Assembly: GCF_000814765.1 (NCBI RefSeq)
Contig: NZ_JWIC01000006.1
Location: forward strand, 124,001 to 188,000
Reading direction: 5' to 3'
DNA: 64,000 bases
Source of the DNA: Pseudoalteromonas luteoviolacea
GTDB lineage: Bacteria; Pseudomonadota; Gammaproteobacteria; Enterobacterales; Alteromonadaceae
The position numbers and the translations under genes are program-made. Positions 1 to 7,805 of the stretch are shown here, piece by piece. How positions within the stretch are numbered: the first letter of the stretch is position 1; every line of letters starts with the position of its first letter. A model generated the notes under the pieces. That model did no database searches. It was not told where the DNA came from and worked only from the letters and a program-made list of their open reading frames with translations.

Positions 1-1
1 A

Positions 2-226
2 CATGCATGTTTTTATTTAATATTATCAGGGTTGGTGATCACAGGGTTGGGTATGGCGATAAACGCCGAAGTGGTTATTCAATTATTTGGTATGCAACTT
101 TCTGATGCGATTAGCAGTGACGGACGCTTTTATGCCAAGATGTTAGACATTCATTTAATGCTCATTGACACTCTGTGGTGGCTGATTGGTCTACACTTTT
201 TGGGTGTGTTGTATGCTCGTAAGTAA
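2..226 (+). CDS. cytochrome b561-family protein, C-terminal part (cut by window edge)
   Basis: The frame is open from base 2 to a TAA stop, so only the last 74 residues are present. They contain two hydrophobic stretches. The first begins with His (HACFYLILSG) and the second is preceded by HLMLIDTLWWLIGLHF. Paired helices with conserved His fit the last two membrane segments of the four-helix prokaryotic cytochrome b561 family, which binds haem b and passes electrons in the inner membrane. The internal TTG at 32 is not a credible start because the helix continues upstream. The identification rests on a fragment and is moderate. Confidence 0.6.
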   Translation, partial: HACFYLILSGLVITGLGMAINAEVVIQLFGMQLSDAISSDGRFYAKMLDIHLMLIDTLWWLIGLHFLGVLYARK

Positions 227-269
227 CTAGCTAAAGTGCAGGGACAATGATTGTCCCTGCAAGATATTT

Positions 270-1385
270 TTACTTGATGGTTTCTTTTAAGGCTGCAAGT
301 AATAAGGCCACGTTTTGTTCATTGGCTGTGCTGCCCATTAAACCTATGCGCCATGTTTTCCCTGCAAGCTGGCCAAGTCCTGCACCGATCTCTAGGTTGT
401 ATTTACTTAATAAAGTTGATCTGACTTGCGTATCATCAACCCCATCCGGCACTAATACAGAATTGAGCTGAGGTAGGCGATGTGTTTCATCAACTAAAAA
501 CTCAATGCCGAGCTTTTCAAGGCCATGACGAAGCTGTTCATGTAACCTTTGGTGACGTAGCCATGTGTTTTCTAGCCCTTCTTGCTTGAGCATAAGTAAG
601 GATTCATGTAGCGCATACAATGAGTTAATCGGGGCAGTATGATGGTAACTGCGTTTGCCTTCACCAGACCAATAATCCATCACCAAGGATTGATCTAAAA
701 ACCAACTTTGCACCTTGCTTTGACGAGATTTAAGTACGTCAACTGCTTTTTCACTGAAGCTGACAGGAGAGATCCCCGGTACGCATGATAGGCACTTTTG
801 AGAGCCAGAGTAGATTGCATCAATACCCCACTCATCAACTCTAAGCTCGCTGCCGCCAAGAGAAGTGACAGCATCTACGATGCTTAGCGCGTTATATTGC
901 TGTGCAATTTGGCATAAGCTTTTTGCATCACTGCGGGCACCGGTTGAGGTTTCTGCGTGCACAAACGCCAAAGCTTTTGCATCAGGGTTCGTTTTGAAGG
1001 CATCACTTACCTTGTCAATCGAGACTGGATGACCCCATTTATCTTCGACAACAATGGCTTGGGCACCTGCGCGTTCTATGTTTTCTTTTAAACGACCACC
1101 GAATACACCATTAATACACACAATGACTTTATCACCGGGCTCGATGAGATTCACAATACAGGCTTCCATTCCCGCAGAGCCTGGCGCAGATAGGGCAATA
1201 GTAAAGGCATTTTGTGTGTTAAATGCATATTGCAGGAGCTGTTTTATCTCGTCCATTAAGCCGATGAATTGCGGGTCTAAATGACCAATAGTTGGCCTAG
1301 ATAGGGCGCCTAAAACTCTCGGAGATACATTAGAGGGACCTGGACCCATTAATATACGTGGTGTTGGGTTAAAAGACTCAAACAT
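270..1385 (-). CDS. alanine--glyoxylate / serine-type class V aminotransferase
   Basis: This 371-residue fold-type I PLP enzyme belongs to the class V aminotransferases (alanine-glyoxylate, serine-glyoxylate or serine-pyruvate aminotransferase group), normally cytosolic. Visible marks are the N-terminal PGPSNVSPRVL substrate loop, the SAPGSAGMEA cofactor-phosphate region near residue 66, the PLP-pyridine Asp in IVDAVTSLGG (about 171) and the Schiff-base Lys in SGSQKCLS (about 197). Length is full. It is monocistronic, facing away from the b561 gene and well separated from the HPP gene upstream. The exact amino donor and acceptor cannot be read from sequence. Confidence 0.85.
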   Translation of the reverse strand: MFESFNPTPRILMGPGPSNVSPRVLGALSRPTIGHLDPQFIGLMDEIKQLLQYAFNTQNAFTIALSAPGSAGMEACIVNLIEPGDKVIVCINGVFGGRLKENIERAGAQAIVVEDKWGHPVSIDKVSDAFKTNPDAKALAFVHAETSTGARSDAKSLCQIAQQYNALSIVDAVTSLGGSELRVDEWGIDAIYSGSQKCLSCVPGISPVSFSEKAVDVLKSRQSKVQSWFLDQSLVMDYWSGEGKRSYHHTAPINSLYALHESLLMLKQEGLENTWLRHQRLHEQLRHGLEKLGIEFLVDETHRLPQLNSVLVPDGVDDTQVRSTLLSKYNLEIGAGLGQLAGKTWRIGLMGSTANEQNVALLLAALKETIK

Positions 1386-1509
1386 AAAAATTCCTGTTGT
1401 TAGCGTGTTAGTCGATTTAAACGATGAAGCGTTAAAAAAAGCGCTTGGATTTTATCGAAGTTTTATTGTGTGTTTATTGATACATATTATCCAGTGTTTA
1501 AAGAAAGTT

Positions 1510-1989
1510 TTATTTAATGATGGTTTCTGTTGAGCATGTCGTCTTTTGCCATTTGACGTACGTTAAATTCAAAAGACTGGCCAGTGCAACCAAGAATAAG
1601 CAGCCGCTCAAAACTGGAAACAATAAAAAGTCGATGTGTGTATTGCCAGCCATGATGATGACAAGCGGGGTAGCGCCTGCTGGCGGATGAACCACCTTGA
1701 ATAGCTGCATTAAGGCAATTGCTAACCCAACACCAATGGCCATGAAGAGAAGGCTTGAGCCAAATAAAAATAACATAAACAAGCCGATGGCAGCTGAAAG
1801 GCAATGCCCGCCGATGACATTTTTTGGCCTTGATAACGGGGAGTGAGGAACCGCAAAGAGCAATACACATGTGGCGCCATATGGGGCCATTAAGAGCGGG
1901 TGATGCACCAACGAAGAGAGCATACCTAATCCCCAAATTCCCAAAAAACCACCAACAAAACCTTTTGTGATATCAGTTAATCTACTCAT
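1510..1989 (-). CDS. HPP-family integral membrane protein
   Basis: This 159-residue inner-membrane protein has about four hydrophobic helices and the family signature HPPAGATPLV near residue 103. HPP proteins are poorly characterised; plant and cyanobacterial members have been linked to nitrite transport, but the substrate here is unknown. The gene is divergent from a TetR-type regulator, with a strong paired palindrome lying in the 116-bp gap. It is therefore probably repressed by that neighbour. A second ORF in another frame of the same DNA is a shadow. Confidence 0.8.
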   Translation of the reverse strand: MSRLTDITKGFVGGFLGIWGLGMLSSLVHHPLLMAPYGATCVLLFAVPHSPLSRPKNVIGGHCLSAAIGLFMLFLFGSSLLFMAIGVGLAIALMQLFKVVHPPAGATPLVIIMAGNTHIDFLLFPVLSGCLFLVALASLLNLTYVKWQKTTCSTETIIK

Positions 1990-2024
1990 TTTATCTCTTT
2001 ATATTAGCGCTGTAATTTTCAATG

Positions 2025-2073
2025 GTGTACAAGTCTGTACACTCCTTGTCAAAAAGAGTACAGACTTGTACAC
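2025..2073. promoter_or_regulatory. paired palindromic operator between HPP and TetR genes
   Basis: The arm at 2025-2040 (GTGTACAAGTCTGTAC) is repeated as its exact reverse complement at 2058-2073, separated by 17 bp. Each arm is itself a palindrome of the form GTACA-N4-TGTAC. Two dyads in a short divergent gap next to a TetR gene are what a TetR-family autoregulatory operator looks like. The sequence is seen directly; the assignment to the adjacent TetR is inference. Confidence 0.7.
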
Positions 2074-2105
2074 TTCCAGACAAGTAATTTTTTGGCAAAA
2101 AAAAC

Positions 2106-2645
2106 ATGGATATACAGCAGCATATTTTGGATGTGGCAGAAGACTTATTTAACCAGCATGGGTTTAACGTGGTTGGTGTTGATCTGATAAGAGATAAAGC
2201 CAAAGTGTCCAAAACCACCTTGTATCGTCGCTTTGGCGATAAGCTGGGATTAGTGGAGGCAGTGTTGCATAGGCGGCATGCGCGTTTTGAGCAAATGCTT
2301 GATGAGGTTATCAGTGCGCATGACTGTCCGAAGGATAAAATCTCAGCCATTCTAGATTGGCATTTTGATTGGTTTGAGTCGCCGCAGTTTAAGGGGTGCA
2401 TGTTTATGCATGCCCAATCAGAATTTAAGTGCACAAAGCAAAAACCAAGTGAAATTGCCGTCGGTCATAAAGCGTGGCTGTTGTCTTTATTTATTCGTGC
2501 TCTGGGTGAAAATCAAGTTAATGCACAAGAACATGCCGAGATGCTACTGACTTTTTTTGAAGGCATGATAGTCCGCGCTGAGTTCGGTTGTATTTTGCAT
2601 GATAAAGCGTTTTACAGATCGGCCTGTTTGAACTTACTACCATAG
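2106..2645 (+). CDS. TetR/AcrR-family transcriptional regulator
   Basis: This 179-residue protein has an N-terminal TetR helix-turn-helix (about residues 5-50, with VSKTTLYRRFGDK as recognition helix) followed by an all-helical ligand domain. It is usual in length for the family and probably a dimeric ligand-responsive repressor. It is transcribed away from the HPP-family membrane protein, across a double GTACA-N4-TGTAC palindrome. It probably controls both itself and that gene. The ligand is unknown. Confidence 0.88.
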   Translation: MDIQQHILDVAEDLFNQHGFNVVGVDLIRDKAKVSKTTLYRRFGDKLGLVEAVLHRRHARFEQMLDEVISAHDCPKDKISAILDWHFDWFESPQFKGCMFMHAQSEFKCTKQKPSEIAVGHKAWLLSLFIRALGENQVNAQEHAEMLLTFFEGMIVRAEFGCILHDKAFYRSACLNLLP

Positions 2646-2659
2646 AAATAAATACATGT

Positions 2660-3499
2660 TTAGATAAATTGCTTTCTAAGCCAGTCAACAAAGATGTGTT
2701 GTTGTTGACTGTAGCGTACTTCTTGCGAGGACAAATAATATCCTAAATTTGAGGAAACAGGTTGGTGAGCTGAACAAGTTAATACGCCGTTTTGCTCAAG
2801 CATGCTAACTAAGCTGTGCGAGGCAAACACAAAGCCAGCGCCAGCAATGGCTTCTTGAATGCAATAGAGTTCTTGGTCATAAGTGATAAGCTCATACTGT
2901 TTATCGTTCATCTGGTTATGCCTTAACCATGCTGGCCAGGGGGCTTCAGGAAGTGATGGGTTTTTCCACTTGGGCATAAAAACAGGACTTTTATTTATGC
3001 CGTCAACGTTTGGATTGACATATAAATTAAATTGCTCAATCGAGAGGATTTGACGCTTTTCAACATGACTAATATCACCAAACCGAATGGTAATAGCCTG
3101 ATTATCATGAATCAGATGTTCGCCGGTGATCACCGATATATCAATATCTGGGTTTAATTTCGCAAAGTCTCTTAAGGCTGGTATCAGCATTTGGGCTGCA
3201 AAGGATGAGGTGGTGTGTACCACAACACACTTGCTTTGCTCTACTAGCTGATGAAGCGCCCGCTCTATGGTGCTAAACCCAGAGCCAGTGGCTTTTGCCA
3301 AATCAGCCCCAGCTGTTGTCAGTGTGACTTCTCGTGTTTTTCTAATGAATAGTTCGATGCCCAAACGCGTTTCAAGGTTTTTAATATGATGAGACACGTT
3401 AGTTGCTGTGAGGTTTAGCTCGTCGGCTGCGAGTTTAAAACTGCTGTGACGTGCTGCTGCGTCAAAGACCTTAAGTGCCTGCATTGATACGTTGGTCAT
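2660..3499 (-). CDS. LysR-family transcriptional regulator (GcvA-like)
   Basis: This 279-residue protein has the LysR winged helix at the N terminus (MQALKVFDAAARHSSF, then ATNVSHHIKNLETRLG with the recognition helix). A periplasmic-binding-like effector domain follows from about residue 90. The start MTNVSMQALKVF is typical of GcvA-type members. It lies divergent from an azoreductase gene with a 138-bp gap, the usual layout for a LysR activator and its target. The effector is unknown. Confidence 0.87.
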   Translation of the reverse strand: MTNVSMQALKVFDAAARHSSFKLAADELNLTATNVSHHIKNLETRLGIELFIRKTREVTLTTAGADLAKATGSGFSTIERALHQLVEQSKCVVVHTTSSFAAQMLIPALRDFAKLNPDIDISVITGEHLIHDNQAITIRFGDISHVEKRQILSIEQFNLYVNPNVDGINKSPVFMPKWKNPSLPEAPWPAWLRHNQMNDKQYELITYDQELYCIQEAIAGAGFVFASHSLVSMLEQNGVLTCSAHQPVSSNLGYYLSSQEVRYSQQQHIFVDWLRKQFI

Positions 3500-3637
3500 C
3501 GGTTACTCCAAAAACGAAAGTCATTTTAATTATACATGAATAAAACTTATTTATGACTGGGTTCTTTTCATTTGTCGTAACATGCCAAAAACAGCAAAAT
3601 TGCAGCCATTGAACAGCAACAATAGGTATGCAACTCC

Positions 3638-4297
3638 ATGTACTCAATACTCCATATAGACTCAAGTATCAGAAAGCGTATTAATGATAACCCGAGCCAT
3701 GATTCAATCTCTAAACGTTTAGCCCACAGTTTTATTGAAAATTTAAAAGAAAGCTCATCCATAAAAGCATATCAGTACCGAGATGTGGGGATGAATCCAC
3801 CGCCTTTTACTGATCAGGATTGGTTAGGTGCTGTATTTACACCACAGCAGAGCCGCAGTGAGCAACAACGTCAGAAGCTGGCAATATCAGATCAATTAAT
3901 TCAAGAAGTGAAAGTGGCTGATATCATCGTGATATCTACCCCTATGTATAATTATGGGATGCCTGCGCAATTAAAAGCTTGGTTTGATCAAATTGTGAGG
4001 ATCCATGAAACATTTAGCTTTGACTTACAACGAGGTGATTTTCCATTAGAGCCGATTTTGAGCGGGAAAACCTTGGTCCTTATCACTTCAAGTGGAGAGT
4101 TTGGCTTTGAAAAAGGGGGGGTAAGAGAGACGATGAATCATTTAGCGCCGCATATTAAAACCTTGTCCAAGTATTTAGGGTGTGAGCAAGTATTTGAGAT
4201 TGCCTCTGAGTATCAAGAATTCGCGGACTTACGTCACCAAACCTCACTGGAAACAGCGCTTGTTGAAACTCGCACGCTAGCACGTAAGCTTGCTTGA
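3638..4297 (+). CDS. azoR: FMN-dependent NADH:quinone reductase / azoreductase (AzoR/AcpD family)
   Basis: This 219-residue flavodoxin-like enzyme reduces quinones and azo bonds with NAD(P)H via FMN. The N-terminal strand and phosphate loop (ILHIDSSIRKR) and the isoalloxazine-contacting segment STPMYNYGMPAQLKAW (about 106-121) match AzoR/AcpD proteins. A second FMN loop reads TSSGEFG. It is slightly longer than E. coli AzoR (about 200). The divergent LysR gene is its likely regulator. A perfect hairpin follows the stop codon. Confidence 0.85.
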   Translation: MYSILHIDSSIRKRINDNPSHDSISKRLAHSFIENLKESSSIKAYQYRDVGMNPPPFTDQDWLGAVFTPQQSRSEQQRQKLAISDQLIQEVKVADIIVISTPMYNYGMPAQLKAWFDQIVRIHETFSFDLQRGDFPLEPILSGKTLVLITSSGEFGFEKGGVRETMNHLAPHIKTLSKYLGCEQVFEIASEYQEFADLRHQTSLETALVETRTLARKLA

Positions 4298-4306
4298 TTA
4301 ATTTGT

Positions 4307-4333
4307 AACAGCAAAAAGCGATTTTTGCTGTTT
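4307..4333 (+). terminator. hairpin after azoreductase gene
   Basis: AACAGCAAAAA (4307-4317) pairs perfectly with TTTTTGCTGTT (4322-4332) around a 4-nt loop. The following T-run is short (TTTATTC). It sits 10 bp after the azoreductase stop and before the next gene's ribosome-binding site, so it most likely separates the two units. Confidence 0.65.
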
Positions 4334-4396
4334 ATTCTCGTTCTGACTGTCTTTATGATTGGTGCATATTCATTAATTTGCCAAAAGGAGTATGGT

Positions 4397-4876
4397 TTGG
4401 CTGATCACTCTCAACACCCTTCAGTTACACAGATATGTAAACGTTATTTTTATGAACAAGGTTTACCTGAGCAGAAGCTTGAAAGTTGGCACTTTTGTGA
4501 TAATGAGCACGATGCAAATACGTGTTTAGCTTTAGTGCTCGCCGGAGAGAAAAAAGCAACTTCACCATCTTTATGGTGGTATGAGGCAAATAATGAATCA
4601 CTGCCTCAAGAAGGCGATCTAAATGTAGTAACAAACTTTTTAGGAGAGGCACGCTGTATTATAAAAACCACCAAAGTGACCATTACGCCGTTTAATCAAA
4701 TTAGCGAAGCCTATGCGCATACAGAAGGTGAAGGAGATAAATCGCTTGCATATTGGAAGCGTGTTCACTGGGCTTATTATCATCGAGAGTTGGCTGATAC
4801 TGATTTTGAACCTGAGCGAGATATGCCCATTGTGTGTGAGGAATTTGAAGTGGTTTTTGTTCAGGAGGCATCATGA
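4397..4876 (+). CDS. ASCH-domain protein (YhfF-like)
   Basis: This is a small cytosolic protein of the ASCH superfamily, a PUA-like beta-barrel thought to bind RNA or nucleotides. The central blocks GEKKATSPSLWWYE, CIIKTTKVTITPFNQI and EGEGDKSLAYWKRVH match the YhfF-type subgroup. The longest frame opens at TTG 4325, but that start lies inside the preceding hairpin and would add a spurious hydrophobic N terminus. I chose TTG 4397, preceded by AAGGAG at 4385-4390 with 6-nt spacing, giving 159 residues. The stop overlaps the next ATG (ATGA), so it is translationally coupled to the HAD phosphatase. Its precise function is unknown. Confidence 0.8.
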   Translation: MADHSQHPSVTQICKRYFYEQGLPEQKLESWHFCDNEHDANTCLALVLAGEKKATSPSLWWYEANNESLPQEGDLNVVTNFLGEARCIIKTTKVTITPFNQISEAYAHTEGEGDKSLAYWKRVHWAYYHRELADTDFEPERDMPIVCEEFEVVFVQEAS

Positions 4877-5535
4877 TCGAAGCGGTGATTTTTGACATGG
4901 ATGGAACGTTAATTGATTCAGAGCCAATGTGGAAAGAAGCAGAAAAGCAAGTGTTTAGCAGTTTAGGCGTTGATATTAAAGAGGAATTGGCTGCTAAGAC
5001 TGCATCGATGACGACAATTGCTGCTGCTGAGTTTTGGTACCGGACATCTCCTTGGGTTGGAGAGTCTATTTCACAAGTGGCGGATAACGTCGTTAATAAA
5101 GTATCTGAGCTCATTGTGCGACGAGGTGAAGCACTGCCTGGGGTACTTGATGCGTTGGCATTTTTAAGTGAAAAACAGATAAAGATTGGATTGGCAACTA
5201 ACGCACCAAGTGTGCTGATCCCAGTCGTATTAAACAAACTAAACATTGCACATTATTTTTCAGTTTGTTGTTCATCAGAGTATGAAAAATCAGGCAAGCC
5301 CAGCCCTGATGTGTATTTAAATACAGCAGCTAAGCTTAACGTTGCGCCGCAAAATTGCCTCGCAGTGGAGGATTCCGCAACCGGACTTTGTGCTGCGGAA
5401 GCTGCAAATATGTGTACGCTAGTTGTGCCGCACATCGACGAGTACCATAGTGAAAAGTTTAACCACGCTGATTATAAACTGGAGAGCTTAAAAGCGCTTA
5501 AATCACTACATCTATTTGCAGAAAATCATTGTTAA
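4873..5535 (+). CDS. HAD-superfamily sugar-phosphate phosphatase (HxpB/YniC-like)
   Basis: This 220-residue HAD phosphatase has motif I FDMDGTLIDSEP (nucleophile D8, acid D10), an alpha-helical cap, motif II in GLATNAPS (about 105), the motif III Lys in KSGKPSPDVY and motif IV VEDSATGLCAA. The MIEAVIFDMDGTLIDSEPMW start closely resembles E. coli hexitol phosphatase B, active on 2-deoxyglucose-6-phosphate and related hexose phosphates. It overlaps the ASCH gene by 4 bp, with GGAGG upstream. Substrate assignment is by resemblance. Confidence 0.83.
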   Translation: MIEAVIFDMDGTLIDSEPMWKEAEKQVFSSLGVDIKEELAAKTASMTTIAAAEFWYRTSPWVGESISQVADNVVNKVSELIVRRGEALPGVLDALAFLSEKQIKIGLATNAPSVLIPVVLNKLNIAHYFSVCCSSEYEKSGKPSPDVYLNTAAKLNVAPQNCLAVEDSATGLCAAEAANMCTLVVPHIDEYHSEKFNHADYKLESLKALKSLHLFAENHC

Positions 5536-5649
5536 TTGCATAAAATGCGTTCAAATGCAGTTAAATAGGGTGTCTTACTTTGCAATTATTGCAAGCTATT
5601 ACTAGCATCAAACTGTGGTGTAACGAAAATTATTTCGCTAAGGAAGACA

Positions 5650-6009
5650 ATGAAGATTTTGATCGTAGATGATACTTACTTTATGAGAGAGCTAATTAGC
5701 GAAAGCTTGCAAGAGCGTGGTTTTAAAGAGTTGACCCAAGCGTCAAATGGCGAAGAGGCACTTCTGGCATTGTCGGATAAGAATTACGATTTAATTGTGA
5801 CAGATTGGAACATGCCAAAAATTAATGGGGTAGAGCTGATCAAACGGATGAAGCAAAACCCCTCATGTCGAGATACAAAAGTGATTATGTTGACTGGAGA
5901 TACGACGCCAGAAAAAATTCTCGAAATGAAAGCGCTGGGTGTCAATGGCTACATCTCAAAACCGTTTACGCCAGAACTGCTTACCGATTTGGTGCTCAAA
6001 CTCGCTTAG
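5650..6009 (+). CDS. single-domain CheY-like response regulator
   Basis: This 119-residue receiver domain stands alone, with the acidic pair D7-D8, phospho-acceptor D52 (VTDWNMP), T82 (MLTGD) and K104 (ISKPF), so all the phosphorylation residues are present. There is no output domain, as in CheY and other diffusible receivers. It stands alone between the HAD gene and ridA, with no histidine kinase or chemotaxis gene nearby. Its partner kinase is therefore encoded elsewhere and the pathway cannot be named. Confidence 0.87.
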   Translation: MKILIVDDTYFMRELISESLQERGFKELTQASNGEEALLALSDKNYDLIVTDWNMPKINGVELIKRMKQNPSCRDTKVIMLTGDTTPEKILEMKALGVNGYISKPFTPELLTDLVLKLA

Positions 6010-6135
6010 TGATGTTCCCTCTACCCATCCATTCGATTCTACTTAGCCTATAAATCTACCTCAACTACTTGAAAAAATGCTAAAAGGCATAGACTATAAG
6101 TGCAGTTTATTAACTAACCTGAAATGGAAATTGAA

Positions 6136-6525
6136 ATGACTAAAGTTTTGCATACAGAATCAGCGCCTGCGGCAATCGGCCCATATGTTCAAGGGGTTGA
6201 CTTAGGAAACATGGTAATGACTTCTGGTCAGATACCAGTAAACCCAGCGACAGGTGAAGTACCTGAAGCCATTGCTGATCAAGCAAGACAATCACTTGAG
6301 AATGTTAAAGCTGTGGTTGAGTCTTCGGGCTTGAGTGTTGCAGATATTGTAAAGCTTACTGTATTCGTTAAAGACTTAAACGACTTTGGTACAGTTAACG
6401 AGGTGTATGGTAATTTCTTCGATGAGCATCAAGTTGCTAACTACCCAGCGCGTTCTTGTGTTGAGGTTGCACGCTTGCCAAAAGATGTAAACATCGAAAT
6501 TGAAGCGATTGCAGTACGCAAATAG
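6136..6525 (+). CDS. ridA: RidA-family 2-iminoacid deaminase
   Basis: RidA (YjgF/YER057c/UK114) hydrolyses reactive enamine/imine intermediates released by PLP dehydratases. Family blocks are ESAPAAIGPYVQG at the N terminus, TSGQIPVNPATGE, LTVFVKDLNDF and the carboxylate-binding Arg in NYPARSCVEVARLP, followed by the glutamate in EIEAIAV. I start at ATG 6136 (MTKVLHTESAPA, 129 residues), matching the family length. An in-frame ATG at 6124 would add four residues. It is apparently monocistronic. Confidence 0.9.
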   Translation: MTKVLHTESAPAAIGPYVQGVDLGNMVMTSGQIPVNPATGEVPEAIADQARQSLENVKAVVESSGLSVADIVKLTVFVKDLNDFGTVNEVYGNFFDEHQVANYPARSCVEVARLPKDVNIEIEAIAVRK

Positions 6526-6618
6526 TGCTGATGCAATGGTTAAGAGGGGCTTAGGTTCCTCTTTAAGCTATAGAACTTTCTTAATTCATATACGAATAAA
6601 AAATCAGCAGCACAAATC

Positions 6619-7056
6619 ATGCTTAAACTCATACCCTCTCTTGCAGAACATATTGATGCCTTCATCGAGATGGAGCAGTACAATGATACCGCGCAATTCA
6701 TTCTCCCCTATACAAAAGCTCAACATCAAACTGAAATGCACAAGCAGGATGTCATTTACTTATCAATATTATCGCATAAGGTTTTATCCGGATTTATCAT
6801 CTTAGCGCGACAAGCCAACAGAGAAGTTGAATTCAGGCGAATTGTGGTCGATAGCAAGTTTCGTGGAATTGGACAGCAAGCGATTGTACAAATGGAGCAG
6901 TACTGTATGACGCAGTTTGATACTCAAAGGATCTGGCTGGATGTGTTTGAGTCAAACCAGCGTGGGTTACATATCTATAATAAATTGGGTTATAAACAAT
7001 TTAAAACCGCGCCTCATCAAGGGCAGTCTCTAATTTTGATGGAAAAGTACCTGTAG
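6619..7056 (+). CDS. GNAT-family N-acetyltransferase
   Basis: This 145-residue protein has the GNAT core. VEFRRIVVDSKFRGIGQQAI holds the beta4 strand and the acetyl-CoA pyrophosphate loop (R-G-I-G-Q-Q variant of Q/RxxGxG/A). It is followed by the LDVFESNQRGLHIYNKLGY block typical of RimI-like members. The substrate is unknown. A candidate small RNA unit begins just after its stop. Confidence 0.82.
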   Translation: MLKLIPSLAEHIDAFIEMEQYNDTAQFILPYTKAQHQTEMHKQDVIYLSILSHKVLSGFIILARQANREVEFRRIVVDSKFRGIGQQAIVQMEQYCMTQFDTQRIWLDVFESNQRGLHIYNKLGYKQFKTAPHQGQSLILMEKYL

Positions 7057-7068
7057 ATAAAAACAGTT

Positions 7069-7097
7069 TTGACAAAAAATATAGGTACAGATATGCT
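7069..7097 (+). promoter_or_regulatory. sigma70-type promoter upstream of candidate small RNA
   Basis: A perfect -35 hexamer TTGACA (7069-7074) is followed after exactly 17 bp by TATGCT (7092-7097), four of six matches to TATAAT. Transcription would start near 7104. No coding frame begins in the next 140 bp, but an intrinsic terminator does occur there. Confidence 0.5.
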
Positions 7098-7103
7098 GAT
7101 AAA

Positions 7104-7215
7104 ATGCACAAAATAATTAATCAGAATATTCGACACATTATCATCATTCCATAGGAATGGTGGGATTTGATCTGCACAGATTTTATCAAACCCGCCCAAT
7201 ACGGCGGGTTTTTTT
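7104..7215 (+). ncRNA. candidate small regulatory RNA (about 110 nt)
   Basis: Between the GNAT stop and the P-loop gene there is a self-contained unit of promoter, structured body and strong terminator. Three hairpins are visible: CATTCC/GGAATG with a 3-nt loop (7145-7159); TTTG-ATCTG/CAGAT-CAAA (7166-7190, with a bulge); and the terminator stem AACCCGCC/GGCGGGTT followed by seven T (7189-7215). The last two overlap at AA. The 5' part is A/U-rich and single-stranded. It resembles no known family that I can name. It could instead be the GNAT mRNA 3' end. Confidence 0.45.
7189..7215 (+). terminator. intrinsic terminator
   Basis: An 8-bp GC-rich stem AACCCGCC (7189-7196) / GGCGGGTT (7203-7210) with a 6-nt loop is followed by a run of T. 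It ends either the GNAT transcript or the candidate small RNA. Confidence 0.85.
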
Positions 7216-7251
7216 ATGCGGTATTGGGAGACAAATGATTAAGGAAAATAA

Positions 7252-7767
7252 ATGAAAAAAGTCGCCGTATTTGGCAAGCCTGGTAGTGGCAAGTCGACCT
7301 TTAGTCAGTATTTAGCAAAGCAGGTAGGCTTACCTCTGCACCAATTAGATATCATGGTGTTTAATCAAGATGGCAGCCAACTCTCACAAACGCAGTTTGA
7401 TGAGAGCCATGACAAAATTCTACGGCAGCCAAGCTGGATTTTAGAAGGGCTGGGTCCGTTGGGATCTTTCAAGCAGCGTCTAGCTCACGCTGATACACTT
7501 ATTTATATCGACTTACCCTATTGGATCAGCTACTGGCTTGTGACAAAGCGCGCAATTAAGGGGTTATTTAAAACCCCAGAAGGGTGGCCAAAAGGGTGTT
7601 CGATAATACAAGGCACACGTCAGTCATATCATTACCTAAAACTATCTCGACAGTTTTGGAATGATGAGTTTGAACAGAACTTAAAACACATCGCCAGTGG
7701 TAAACAACTCTATATCGTGCGCTCATTGAATGAGCTTAGGTCGTTACAGCGTCAGTTAGTCAGCTAG
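7252..7767 (+). CDS. P-loop kinase-like protein (AAA/adenylate-kinase-like, FlaR type)
   Basis: This 171-residue cytosolic protein has a Walker A motif at the extreme N terminus (FGKPGSGKST). The pattern of a following LxxHQLD block and WILEGLGP strand is seen in small kinase-like proteins annotated as 'topology modulation' or adenylate-kinase-related. No LID domain of true adenylate kinase is present; the genuine adk lies at 61363. AAGGAAA precedes the ATG. Substrate unknown. Confidence 0.72.
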   Translation: MKKVAVFGKPGSGKSTFSQYLAKQVGLPLHQLDIMVFNQDGSQLSQTQFDESHDKILRQPSWILEGLGPLGSFKQRLAHADTLIYIDLPYWISYWLVTKRAIKGLFKTPEGWPKGCSIIQGTRQSYHYLKLSRQFWNDEFEQNLKHIASGKQLYIVRSLNELRSLQRQLVS

Positions 7768-7778
7768 CTTTTAAATAG

Positions 7779-7804
7779 ATGAGCAATAGCCATTGCTCAT
7801 CTTT
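7779..7804. terminator. hairpin between convergent genes
   Basis: ATGAGCAAT (7779-7787) and ATTGCTCAT (7792-7800) form a perfect 9-bp stem with a 4-nt loop in the 38-bp space between the convergent P-loop and thioesterase genes. The flanking T-richness is modest on both strands, so it is probably a bidirectional terminator. Confidence 0.55.
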
Positions 7805-7805
7805 A

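Noticed and set aside
1514-1936. Minus-strand 140-residue ORF inside the HPP gene
   Set aside because: Out-of-frame shadow; the HPP signature is in the other frame.
4325-4396. N-terminal hydrophobic extension of the ASCH protein
   Set aside because: Begins in a hairpin without a ribosome site; AAGGAG precedes TTG 4397.
5650-6009. Chemotaxis cheY
   Set aside because: No che genes nearby; only a generic receiver domain can be supported.
7252-7767. Second adenylate kinase
   Set aside because: No LID or AMP-binding motifs; the real adk is at 61363.
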